Source: Pinus tabuliformis (lineage: Eukaryota; Streptophyta; Pinopsida; Pinales; Pinaceae). From it: a stretch of DNA of 64,000 nt. The notes beneath the pieces were generated by a model. It made no database searches. It was not told where the DNA came from and saw nothing but the letters and a program-made list of their open reading frames with translations. Below are positions 45,701-56,094 of the stretch, piece after piece; position 1 is the first letter of the stretch; every line of letters starts with the position of its first letter. The stretch covers positions 88,332,069 to 88,396,068 of the forward strand of contig CM062820.1 of assembly GCA_031772625.1 (NCBI GenBank), written 5' to 3'. A program made the translations under genes and the position numbers.

Positions 45701-47985
45701 GGTTAGCATTTGTGTTTGCGACATTTATCTCTTCCAAGTAGGTTAGATATGGTTGTTAATATACCTACTATTCAGGGGAAGGTTGGAGATGATTAGCACG
45801 TTTGGACAGGGAGCAGAACAAGGAGATTGTTGACAGAAGCCAAGATAAGAAAGCAAGTAGAGTGTTGGAGTTTGCGAATGGGGAGATTTGGGGGATTCTT
45901 GTCACTTTAATTGATCTCAAATCAATCTGAAGGGGGTCAAATGATCATTTAGAGAAGGTATCTTTTCTAATAGCACAATCCCTCTCTCCAAAACTAGTAC
46001 ACGCTAGCTATAAAGGAGTTCTCTAAAAAAAATCATATGCTTGAACTCATATTTAAGAGTGACCAGTGCCAAACCTAATGGGCATTGGAAGAACATAAAA
46101 ATATAAGAAATTCATCAAAGTAATCAAAGATTTAAATTTGCTAAATAAAACCTGAAACACTAAGATATTAAGACACAGAGCCACAATTAAAATCTCAACA
46201 ATAAATAAGTAAATAAATCCAACAAATATGATTTTAATATAATCAAATATGTAGTCATATAGCTCTAAAATAATTGAGCTAAGAATTGTTCCAAGGAAAC
46301 GAAAGGGGCTTGAAGGTTTGAAGCATTGTCATAACTTAAAACTCCATTGACTTACACAATAATAGACAAGAAAAATTGAATATGGACAAAGATGGAAGAA
46401 CTGTGAAGGGCAATGATAACTTGAACTACCATTCTTCCATCCTCACACAAAGCAAGCAAAATATAAGTCCCAGGTAGGAAATACCCTGCCTTGAATAGGA
46501 GGTTTAACACTTGTCTACTCATGCATAACCCCCTTGATAAAAGCTTGCCTTGGTTAGGCTCAAATGAAGCAACCTAATCATGGCTATAATACCTTTGTCA
46601 CATATCCAAAACAGCACAAGCTTTGATTTTTTCATGGATATATTGTGCAATATCTCCATGAAAAAAATAATCACAATACCGTCAAGCAAATTGCTTTAGT
46701 ATGCTCAGAATAGGTTCCAAAACATAAAAATAGGAGCAAATGACAACAAAGGAATGTCAATAGCACTACTGAGTGCTAGTGTTGATTTTCTGTGGGAGCA
46801 CGGAATATGGCTCATAAGAAAAAAATCATAATTCCAAAAGTAAACTAAACTAAAGTACTGCTCTAATACGACAAACCAAACACAAGCTCTAATCTAAGAT
46901 GAACTGAGCACAGATAAAGGAAAACCGATTAAAAGAAGTGGACCTACAATTTATAATATAAATAAAGCAAGAATATTAAGATCGACTAGCACTTGCTCCC
47001 TAACATCTTAGGTTGAATATAGGAAACTCCCAACATCATACTCTACAGAAAAGAAGCTAGAAGATAATTTGTACTGTGCACTATGTTTCTACCTAGACAA
47101 GGACTACCACCACTAAGGCCTAGATGGCATCATCTAATTTCTACAATGGGATCCAGAATGGCAATAAAAATAGGGTTTCTAGAAAGTAGGGATAGCTCAT
47201 AAGCCCATACTAATCTAGAATCAAGAGCCATGTTGCTAACATTCTCTGTTGGGTCCCCTAGTAGAGAACAACACTAGAGAGAATTGATCAACTGAGTGGA
47301 CAATAGTTTAGGGGGAGGCTAGAAAATTTGGGACCATGCTCTAAGAGCCTCTTTCACATATAAGGATATGTAGCATTGGTTTGAATACCAATAGAAATTG
47401 GAAAGGGTTCATGACTCCCTAAACAAAGGGTGGAACCATCCTTAGATCTCATAATAAAAGGGGTAGTGAAAAATGAAATATTCCTTAATCTTAATCTTAG
47501 TCATAGCATGCAAAGTCTATGACCTAAATAGTGCACGGGAAAAAAATAATTTATTTTCCCTAGAAAAGGTTAAGCAAGTCCATGAAATCCATTCATCATA
47601 TGGTCCCTCACGACCCTTTATAACGCGGTATGGTCTAATGCTTAGTGTTGGTATTAAATTACAATGAAAACAAAGAGGGATTGCTATAATGATTGATGGC
47701 TACCTCAAGACATATCCACGAAGCACACACATTGTGGATTCCCACAACAATAACAGGTTGTGATTGAAAGGGGAAAACACAATGAAAGAAGAATTGGAGA
47801 CATACATTAGTCTTGAGTTGGTTGATGATTTTCGATCTCAGAGCATTGAAGGTGCCATCGTTCATCAGAGATGAAAGCTCATCATGTAGTGGAACTGAAG
47901 ACCCCATCCCGATCACCTGGTTGGTTTCTAACATCCAACCTCTTGCTTTTAGGGATGATGAAACTTTCATTCGTCAATAATATTT

Positions 47986-49827
47986 GAGACACATGTCCAC
48001 TTTTAAGAAAATTAAAGTGCCTTCACCAATCACTTCTGTTGAAAATTTAATCGGTGAATTGACAAATGGTGCGATATGTATTGGGGATTTGTGTCTATCA
48101 AGGTGTGGGTTTATCACCATCTCATTATAGGAGAAAAATATGTGTTTAATGGTTACTAACACTTGAGAATAATGTGTTTAATGGTTTAATAAGGGGTTAT
48201 AGTTTAATTTAGAGGGGCAAAGTATTTAGATTTTCTTAAATTTTAATAGTTAAATTGTCCTTTGTCTTACAAACAAGTTTCTTATATACTAATTTGGTAA
48301 CTCATTTGATTGTGATTTCAAAAATAAATTATTATTATTATTAATTATGGTGAATTATTAACTTGTTGGAGAAATTTAAGTAAGGCTATGATCAAATCTA
48401 TCGGTTAATATTATAACACCATGAGTATATCCAACAACCTGCAATCCAAATGTACCAACAACTTATGATTTAGCATGAGCCCAAAGGTTGAGGGTTCAAA
48501 GTATATGGAGGTTTACATACTCTACCAAAGAATCTTTATATAATAATAATTTATTTTTAAGGTTATGGCCAAGAAAAACCAAGATGTTATGTGGGTTTGA
48601 GCCTCTTAGTAATAAGTTTTTGCTACTAAAGTATACCTAAATATACATACCCTGCCAAAGATTCCTTATATAATAATAGTAATAATCTATTTTTAAGGTT
48701 ATGCCCTGGACAAAAACAAAACTTCACAATTAATCTTAAATGTGAGGAGAAGAAAATAATTGTCTCAAGAAACTATAAACTATTGACTATGAAGTCAACA
48801 AGCATATCATCATTATAACTATTCAGCTATTATGTTAGTGGCATGCCTATTATGTTTGTGGATGTTCTTTTTATCCCATGAGGTGTAGACCAGTTGGTTT
48901 GCATCAGTTTTAGTCCCTGTTAAGTTACAAGTTCAAACCTCATGGGCAGGGGTTGAAGATAGAAGCCACTTTGGGGAACCCATATCACAATCCCAGTGAT
49001 AAGCATTCCACATTTTCTTTTTGTCTACTATAAACAAATGACCCAGTCTCAGTCATGGTGACAATTCAAAGCCTAATTAGACTCAGAGGTGCTGTTCCAC
49101 TCAAATTTCACAAAAGCAGATCCAGACTAAGGAATCAATTTGGACTTGAAAAATTATGTAATTAGTAAACCATCGAGCTTGGAAAAAAACAAATCTTCAT
49201 CATTTTTGGGTACTAGTAATTCACATCCTTGATAGTAAGGGGACACATAATAACCCAATTTAAATTAATTAATTAAAATTCTGAAAGCACATTAGGATTG
49301 AGCGAACTTGTCCCTGGATTAACTAAATTGATTACATATTTATAGGTTTTCGTATCGTCCTAGTTTCTCTTTAGTTCTCCTGACGATGGACTCATATCTG
49401 TAGTCCAAAATGTATGTCATGCACAGAAATTTCACACAGGTGTTCAAATAAACTATGAAGGAAAAATACTTTTATCATTCATACACCCTCATTTGAGCAA
49501 AAATGTTGGAATTTGTTCCAAGAGGATGATTTGAAGAGTGCCCAGGTCACCAGGACCATAAAGCGCAAAATTCTAACCCCATAGAATGTGATGGCCAACG
49601 ATATCTATGAAGACAATGCAAACCTCACTGTGAGAATGGGGATATTTAATAAGCATGGAGTTACATTTGAGCCATGAACTTCATCGGTTTTTAAAAATAA
49701 TAATAACAATAATTAAAAAAAAAAAAAAAAAAACAATAGCAGGTTGCTACTGTATCTATTATTTCCAATTCCTCAATTAGTGTGGAGCAAAATAATAAGA
49801 AAAAGTGCTAATGTCTCTTATCTCACG
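47986..49827. other. AT-rich segment interrupting the repeat
   Basis: This segment separates two pieces of the long repeat. It holds two imperfect copies of a segment of about 60-70 bp at 48505-48580 and 48640-48710 (accaaag...ttatataataat...tttaaggttatg), a SINE-like unit at 48878-49025, an A run at about 49714-49733, and a gene-like but unassigned stretch at 49520-49675. No complete ORF is present. Confidence 0.5.
48878..49025 (+). mobile_element. tRNA-related SINE-like unit
   Basis: A box A-like tagaccagttgg near 48887 and a box B-like agttcaaacctc near 48931 are spaced about 45 bp apart, as in a Pol III promoter of tRNA origin. The unit ends in a T-rich tract (ttttctttttg, about 49013-49023). 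No target duplication was identified and no second copy is in the window. Confidence 0.5.
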
Positions 49828-50033
49828 ACTAGAAAATAATTTATTTACCCTAGTAGAGTTTAAGCAAGTCCAAGAGAGCCATTCATTATATGGTCCCTTA
49901 GAAATCTGTATAACACGACATGATCTAATGGTTACTGTGAGTATTGGATTACAGCGTAAATGAATAGGGTTTGCTATAATTATTGAATGCTATATTAAGA
50001 CCTCAGAATCCATGAAGCGTGCACACTGTAGAT
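49828..50033. repeat. Long repeat, third copy, left piece
   Basis: Matches 47545-47745. It is cut by the Copia-1 insertion at 50039; the match resumes at 55614. Confidence 0.75.
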
Positions 50034-50038
50034 TCGCA

Positions 50039-50284
50039 TGTTAGAATTAATGGAGAATAGGCTATTGTTGTTACGTAGTTGTGCATATTTCTTTCTATAG
50101 TTATTCGGTTCCTATTCTCCTGGGATATGATTTGTTGTCCCTAACAAATTGTATCTATTTAATATTGAAGATTAATGTGAACCGTGTGTGGTGTTTTGCT
50201 TGAAGGAGCTCCTGGTGATCTGCACCTGTGAGCTCCTCTTGTTTTGATTTGTTATTTCATGTCTTCTCTATGTAACTCTTGCCA
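50039..50284 (+). repeat. Copia-1 5' LTR
   Basis: 246 bp, TGTTAGAATT ... CTTGCCA, directly followed by the primer site. Confidence 0.95.
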
Positions 50285-50296
50285 TGGTATCAGAGC
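50285..50296 (+). other. Copia-1 primer binding site
   Basis: tggtatcagagc immediately after the 5' LTR is complementary to tRNA-Met. Confidence 0.95.
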
Positions 50297-51294
50297 TGCA
50301 GGGTTGTTAATCCTGTATGTTGAGTGAAGGGTGTGACTGAGCTGAAATAATCATGCAATTTGGGTGGAAAAACACAATGATCACACTGTAGCACTTCACC
50401 CGGGACTCAATTTAAAAGCTCGGCGCAACGTTGTGACTCTGTCCTGAATAGCTGCGAATACCTTCGCGACTCTCTGATGGATAAGGGCGTCGATCGTGGA
50501 AACAGGAAAAAAGAGCTGCATATGTTTTTTCTCTCTTGTGGTGAGTTGCATGTTTGAGGACGTCTTACTGTCTGCGATGAGAAGACTGTTGTGTATGCAT
50601 GCCACTGAGGAGTCAGTGGTGCAGTGAGGTTGAGATCACCCAGTGAGGTTGATATCGCCCAGATTTCATGCACCTGAGGCTTGAGCAGCAATCATCATCG
50701 TTTCAGTGGAAGGTGTCAGGCTCGAAGGCAAGGCAAAGAACAAAAACTACGTGTTCCTTTTGGAGCTCTGCCGTCTGAGTGAAGGAGGCTGCGAGGAGGG
50801 TTGCATGAGATCTGCACAGTAGAAACAAGGTCCAGGCCCGCATGATCTGAGAAAAATCCATGGAGGTTGCTAGGGTGGAAGACGGGAGTGCGGGTGTGAT
50901 ACACACAACCATTCCACGTATATCATGGCCTGAGATCACATGAAATCTGTGGATTTAGTACATATTGTTGATTTGGCGTGGATCAGTCGTGCTTGATTGA
51001 GGGGTAAGATGGAACCAACAGCAGCGTGGATCTATTTTTTTTTTTTTTTTTGTCGTGGCATGAATTTGTTTTTAAAAGGCGTGTTAAAATAAGACAAAGG
51101 CTGTAGCGTGGGAAATGGAAAGTAACACATTATCACAGTGGTGTGGTGGTAAACACTAATTGTGGCCCTTGCAATATAGCCATTCATTTAGCATTTTTTT
51201 CATAATTAATTAAAGTTTTCCAATTGTTTAATTAAAAAATATGGTGGCTCTTGCTATTAGATAAGAAGCTATTTGATAAGAAGAGGGCATTTTT
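50297..51294 (+). other. Copia-1 leader
   Basis: About 1 kb between the primer site and gag, without recognisable coding. It includes a T run at about 51031-51048 and a cytosine/guanine-richer part (50400-50940) with only short frames. Confidence 0.6.
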
Positions 51295-52269
51295 TTGAAA
51301 AGGAAATTCGCAATGATAAGAAGATCTGAGGTTGGTTTTAATTTATTGAAGTTTTTTTATCCATCCAAAATGAATGATCAAATTGTGGAGGCTTATCTCA
51401 ATGAGAGTAATAAGCTTGATGGTTCCGAGTACACTAATTGGAATTTTAAGCTCCAGACCCTACTTGACAGACACAGTGCCTATGGCATTGCCACCAGTGA
51501 TAAGGTCAAGCCAACTACTGCAACTGTTGGATCGAATACAACAATTCAAGACTGGGAGAAAAGGGAGATGAAGGCAAGGGTTCTCCTCAAGTTATCAGTC
51601 AAAGATTGTGTCATCCCTCACATTCGGGAGTGCAAGACAGTGAATGACATATGGACAATTCTCAAAGAAATGTACGAGATTAAGAACACCAGTCGAACTT
51701 TGTACCTCAGGAAGAAGATTCTCTCCATCAAGATGGAGGAGAATGAGTCAGTCTCTTCGTTCATATCCTGGATAAAGGAGGTTAAGGATAAACTAACTGA
51801 TATCGTTCAAACTGTGGTGAATGATGATCTAGTGACGATTACCATGAACGGCATGAAGGATGATTATTAGATGTTTATAATGGGATTGAATGTAAGGGAA
51901 AAGCCTCTAGGCTTTGAGGAGATTACCGGGATCTTGCTACAAGAAGAGGAAACGAGGTTGCCCCTCAAACCTCAAAATCCAAATCTTGCATTGATGACCA
52001 AGTTCAACCTGAATGGGAAAGCAGTGGCTGATCACGAGAAAGGCAACGTATCACGAAAAGGGACACCACAAGGTATGACCTCGCATAAACATGACTCTGC
52101 TCCTAAATGTTTTTATTGTGGTAAGATAGGCCATATTGCAAAATTTTGCCATAAGAAAAAGGTAGATGGGGAGAGGTACAAGCAGAGAAGATATGCAGGT
52201 CATCTGGCTGATGCAAATCAGAACCAGGATGTCAGATTATTTATGGCTGAAACTACACTAGCCACTTAG
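51295..52269 (+). pseudogene. Copia-1 gag
   Basis: Gag forms the particle around element RNA. The frame reads KLDGSEYTNWNFKLQTLLDR, WEKREMKARVLLKLSVKDCV, IWTILKEMYEIKNTSRTLYL and KKILSIKMEENESVSSFISW, the UBN2-type Copia gag pattern. A stop at about 51868 interrupts it, and the same frame continues to 52269 with the knuckle CFYCGKIGHIAKFC (C-x2-C-x4-H-x4-C) near 52108. The likely start is MNDQIVEAYLNESNKLDGSE near 51370; the upstream in-frame M at 51295 is less typical. A stop at 52267 separates it from the protease. Confidence 0.9.
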
Positions 52270-52704
52270 GAGGATGAATCATATATTTGGTTCGTAGATT
52301 TTGGAGCCTCCTCACATATGACAGGTAAAAAGCAATCATTCAAAATTTTTAGAGAATCCAACACTAGAGTAAAAGTATACCTTGGAGATGATAGAGGGTA
52401 CGAGATCAAGGGACATGGAGATGTCCTTGTCACTCTGCCTCATAAAAACATCAGGAATATATCTGATGTGTGGTATGTACCTGGTATTAAGAAGAACCTA
52501 ATTTATGTATCAAAGATTACAGATCAGGATCTCGAGGTACAATTTTTTAAATCTTATTGTATCATTAAAGACTTGTTGGACCAGATGAAGCTCATTGCTA
52601 CAGGTGTTTGTATAGGAGGACTCTACAAACAAGATGTGAAGAGTACACCACTGCAAGCATTGATGTCATCGGATAAGTCTGCAGAAAACTTGTGGAATCA
52701 GTGA
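52270..52704 (+). pseudogene. Copia-1 protease and spacer
   Basis: After the gag stop the translation reads WFVDFGASSHMTGKKQSFKI, the aspartic protease site. The usual D-S-G-A is D-F-G-A here, so the serine or threonine next to the catalytic D is lost. HKNIRNISDVWYVPGIKKNL and IYVSKITDQDLEVQF follow, the region before integrase. The frame ends at a stop after SAENLWNQ. The protease would cleave the polyprotein; this copy is unlikely to be active. Confidence 0.85.
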
Positions 52705-53629
52705 CTTGGACACATCAATTTCAATGATCTTCTATTGTTGCAGAACAAAGGTATGGTGAATGGTCTTCCTGTTTTGAAAAAGTTGCATATTGATTGTGAA
52801 GCATGTGCATTCGGTAAACAACATAGAGATGAATTTCCTACTCTTAAACATAGGAAAGAGAGGGATACACTCAAACTTGTACACACTGATTTATGTGGGC
52901 CTATGCAGACAAGATTGATAGGTGGAGCCTACTAATTTTCTAATCTTTGTTGATGATTGTACAAGATTGACATGGTTGTATTTTCTTAGACTAAAGAGTC
53001 ATGCCCTTGAGTATTTCAAGCAGTTCAGGAACATGATTGAAAAGCAGACAGGAAAGTTAATTAGGATTCTTCGATCAGATCAAGGCAGAGAATTCAAGAA
53101 AGGGGATTTCATCAAATACTGCAAAGAGAATGGGAAATAGCAGCAGTTTACAACACCTTACACTCAGCAGAATGGAGTAGCTGAGAGGAAAACAGAACAC
53201 TGGTGGAGTGTGCTCACAGTATGTTGAAGGTAAGAATCTAACTAATGGTTTTTGGGCAGAAGCTGTCAATACTGCAGTGTATTTGAAGAATAGGAGTCCC
53301 ACTAAAATTCTTGATTATAAAACTCCTATTGAAGTGTTGTTTGGCTTCAAGCCTACAATAACTCACCTTCAAGTATTTGTTTGCAAAGCTTTTGCGCATG
53401 TTGCCAAACAAAATAGGAAGAAGTTAGATTCAAAGGCCATTAAATATACCTTCATTAGATACTGCAGTGAGTATAAGGCTTACAAATTCTTTGATCCTTC
53501 TACTCACAAGGTGTTTGTTAGTAGAGACGTAGTATTCCATGAACAGGTTGATGATGGAAATATTGTTCAAGATAATGAAGAATGGCATGTACCCTTACTT
53601 TCGGATGAGGATGTTGAAACAGGGATCAG

Positions 53630-53665
<36 letters not shown>

Positions 53666-53708
53666 GCAAGATAAAGAGGAGGAAATTGAGTTCAGTCCAC
53701 AAAGATAA
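52705..53708 (+). pseudogene. Copia-1 integrase
   Basis: The zinc-binding lead (LGHINFNDLLLLQNKGMVNG and CEACAFGKQHRDEFP) is followed by the catalytic core with D in LVHTDLCGPM, D in RILRSDQGREFK and E in YTQQNGVAERK. Frames change near 52930, stop at 53140 and shift again near 53200, so the core is in three pieces. The C-terminal part (53208-53708) has LQVFVCKAFAHVAKQNRKKL and ends in a glutamine run coded by a CAA repeat. Integrase would insert the cDNA. Confidence 0.9.
53633..53666. repeat. (CAA)n microsatellite inside Copia-1
   Basis: About 11 CAA triplets code a polyglutamine run in the integrase C-terminal frame. Confidence 0.95.
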
Positions 53709-54638
53709 GAACGGAGAAGAATAGTTGACACCCCACCACTCAAGATATCTAGTAGGTCGAAACGGTTACCAGCTCGGTATAGGGATTGCGCGCTCATGAC
53801 TGGTATGTTAAACATTGCAGAACCTTCTAATTTTCATGAAGCTAGTAAGAGTTGTGAATGGAAGGAAGCAATTAAGGAGGAATATGAATCTATTATTAAG
53901 AATAATACTTGGGATCTATTAAAGCTTCCTGATGGTAAACAACCCATAGGTTGCAGATGGTTATTTAAGTTGAAATTTAAAGAAGATGGGTCTATTGATA
54001 AGTATAAAGCAGGGTTGGTTGCAAAGGGGTATTCCCAGAAGGAAGGTATTGATTTTGAAGAAACATTTTCCCCTGTTGCAAAATTAAATACTATTAGAAT
54101 GATTATTGCTTTAGCTACTAAGCATCGTTGGAAAATACATCAATTAGATTTTAAATCTGCTTTCTTAAATGATGATTTAAAAGAAGAAGTATACTTAATG
54201 CAGCCTGAGGGGTTTGTTAAGAAGGGATAAGAGCATTTAGTCTGTAGACTAAAGAAAGCTTTATATGGTTTAAAACAGGCTCCTACATCTTGGTATGACA
54301 AAATTGATTCATTTTTCCTCATGCATGGATATAAACGAAGCAAAAATGATCCTAATTTGTATACTGTGTTTAATGATGAAGGGCAGATACTGTTAATTTC
54401 TTTATATGTAGATGATCTGATCATGGCAGGTAATGCAGACAACCTCATTGAAGAAATCAAGCATTATTTATCACATAAATTTGCGATGAAGGACCTTGGA
54501 GAAATGCATTATTGTTTGGGTCTAGAAGTTTGGAGAGATTCAAGACAAAATTTCTTGTCCCAGGGTAAATATGCTAAGATTTTGTTGACTAAATTTAAAA
54601 TGGATGAGTGCAAGGCTGCATTTGTGCCTTTACAGTAG
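53709..54638 (+). pseudogene. Copia-1 reverse transcriptase
   Basis: From 53796 the frame reads WKEAIKEEYESIIKNNTWDL, IGCRWLFKLKFKEDGSIDKY, LVAKGYSQKEGIDFEETFSP, HQLDFKSAFLNDDLKEEVYL and MQPEGFVKKG, then a stop at 54228. In the same frame it continues CRLKKALYGLKQAPTSWYDK and the catalytic LISLYVDDLIMAGN near 54410. It ends at a TAG at 54637. Apart from the two stops the domain looks complete, with the YVDD site intact. Confidence 0.93.
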
Positions 54639-55373
54639 AACAACAAACTTCAGCTGAATGATGGTTCGAAATATGTAGATGCAACATTGTACAGGCAGTT
54701 GCTTGGTAGTCTTATCTATTTGACTATAATGATACCAGATCTAGCTTATGCAGTGAGTGTTTTGAGTCAGTTCATGACTCAACCTCATGAGAATCATTGG
54801 CTTGCAACGAAAGGAGTACTGAGGTATCTGCAAGGAACTTTAGACTTTGGTATTTTGTATTCTGACTCATTTGATGTTATCTTGACAGGTTATATAGACT
54901 CTGATTGGGTGGGAAATTTAGATGATAGAGGATCAATTACAGGTTACGCCTTTAGCATTGGATCTGGGGTCATCTCTTGGTGCAGTAAGAAGAAACATAT
55001 TGTAGCCTTATCCTCAGCAGAAGCAGAATATCAAGTTTTGTGTGCAGCAGCATGTGAGGCAGTTTGGTTGCACATACTTATCCAAGATGTAGGGGAAGAA
55101 CAGACAGAAGCTACAGTTATCAATTGCGATAATCAAAGTTCCATCAAAGTGGCTTACAATACTTTGTTTCATAGAAACACTAAGCACATAGATACTCAAT
55201 TTCACTTTGTTAGGGAAAAGGTGCAGTCCAAAGAGATTTGTGTTGAATATTGTAATTCTTGTGATAAAATGGTTGATATATTTACTAAGCCTCTGGGAAG
55301 ACTGAAGTTTGAGTTTTTTAGGGACATATTAGGTGTTTTTAAGAACCCTTTCTCCATTGAGGGTAAGTGTTAG
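54639..55373 (+). pseudogene. Copia-1 RNase H
   Basis: It reads YRQLLGSLIYLTIMIPDLAY and ATKGVLRYLQGTLDFGILYS, then the RNase H D in GYIDSDWVGNLDDRGSITGY, E in IVALSSAEAEYQVLCAAACE, the third acidic residue in INCDNQSSIKVA, and TKHIDTQFHFVREKV near the end. All expected Copia RNase H motifs are present in one open frame of 228 codons from 54687. The stop lies inside the first bases of the 3' LTR. Confidence 0.93.
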
Positions 55374-55613
55374 AATTAATGGAGAATAGGCTATTGTTGT
55401 TACGTAGTTGTGCATATTTCTTTCTATAGTTATTCAATTCCTATTCTCTTGGGATATGATTTGTTGTCCCTAACAAATTGTATCTATTTAATACTGAAGA
55501 TTAATATGAACCGTGTGTGGCATTTTGCTTCAAGGAGCTCTTGGTGATTCAAACATATGAGCTCCTCTTGTTTTGATTTGTCATTTCATGTCTTCCCTGT
55601 GTAACTCTTGACA
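55368..55613 (+). repeat. Copia-1 3' LTR
   Basis: 246 bp, about 92% identical to 50039-50284; most of the differences are transitions, and a cluster of six lies in one 16-bp stretch. Confidence 0.95.
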
Positions 55614-56094
55614 TCCCAGAACAATAATAGGCTTTGAACGAAAGGTGAAAATACAGGAAAGAAGAATTAGATACATACATTGGTCTTCAATTGGTTGATG
55701 ATTTTGGATTTGAAAGCATCAAAGGTGCCAACATTCATCAAAGATGAAAGCACATCCTATGGTGTAACCAGAGAACACATCCTATGGTGTAACTAGGGAC
55801 ACCATCCCCATCACGCCCTCGGTTTCTGACTTCTGACCTCTTGTTTTCAGTAATAACTAAATTTTCATTCACAAATAATGTTTCAAACAAAATTATATAA
55901 TTTTACTTAAAATAAATAAAAAAATTATATAATTTTACTTAAAATAAATAAAAAATTAGTAAAAAATTATTAATAATAAATTAAATTAATTATCAATTCA
56001 AACAATAAATAACTAAATAAATAAAATAACACAATTTTTAACATTTACATTTTTTAAAAAATATATTGAATTATTTTTTCACAGACATAACTGC
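55614..56094. repeat. Long repeat, third copy, right piece
   Basis: Continues the repeat after Copia-1 and matches 6596-7050, with a small duplication (cacatcctatggtgtaac twice, near 55752 and 55777). Confidence 0.75.

Larger units (their letters stand above)
43384..47985. repeat. Long dispersed repeat, copy 2
   Basis: The direct-orientation counterpart of 2608-6850. It has an extra 353-bp segment (44393-44745) and an extra stretch of about 100 bp near 47600-47700 compared with copy 1. At about 47985 the match stops abruptly; the last 440 bp (47545-47985) recur at 49828-50033 plus 55614-55870. No intact ORF is present. Confidence 0.8.
50039..55613 (+). mobile_element. Copia-1 LTR retrotransposon
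   Basis: A 5.6-kb Ty1/Copia element with two 246-bp LTRs (50039-50284 and 55368-55613) that differ at about 19 positions (about 8%), TG...CA ends, a tRNA-Met primer site at 50285 and the order gag, protease, integrase, reverse transcriptase, RNase H. The flanks tcgca (50034-50038) and tccca (55614-55618) are a 5-bp target duplication with one change; the homologous uninterrupted site near 47742 reads gattcccac. The polyprotein is broken by at least seven stops or frameshifts and the protease site is altered. Confidence 0.95.
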
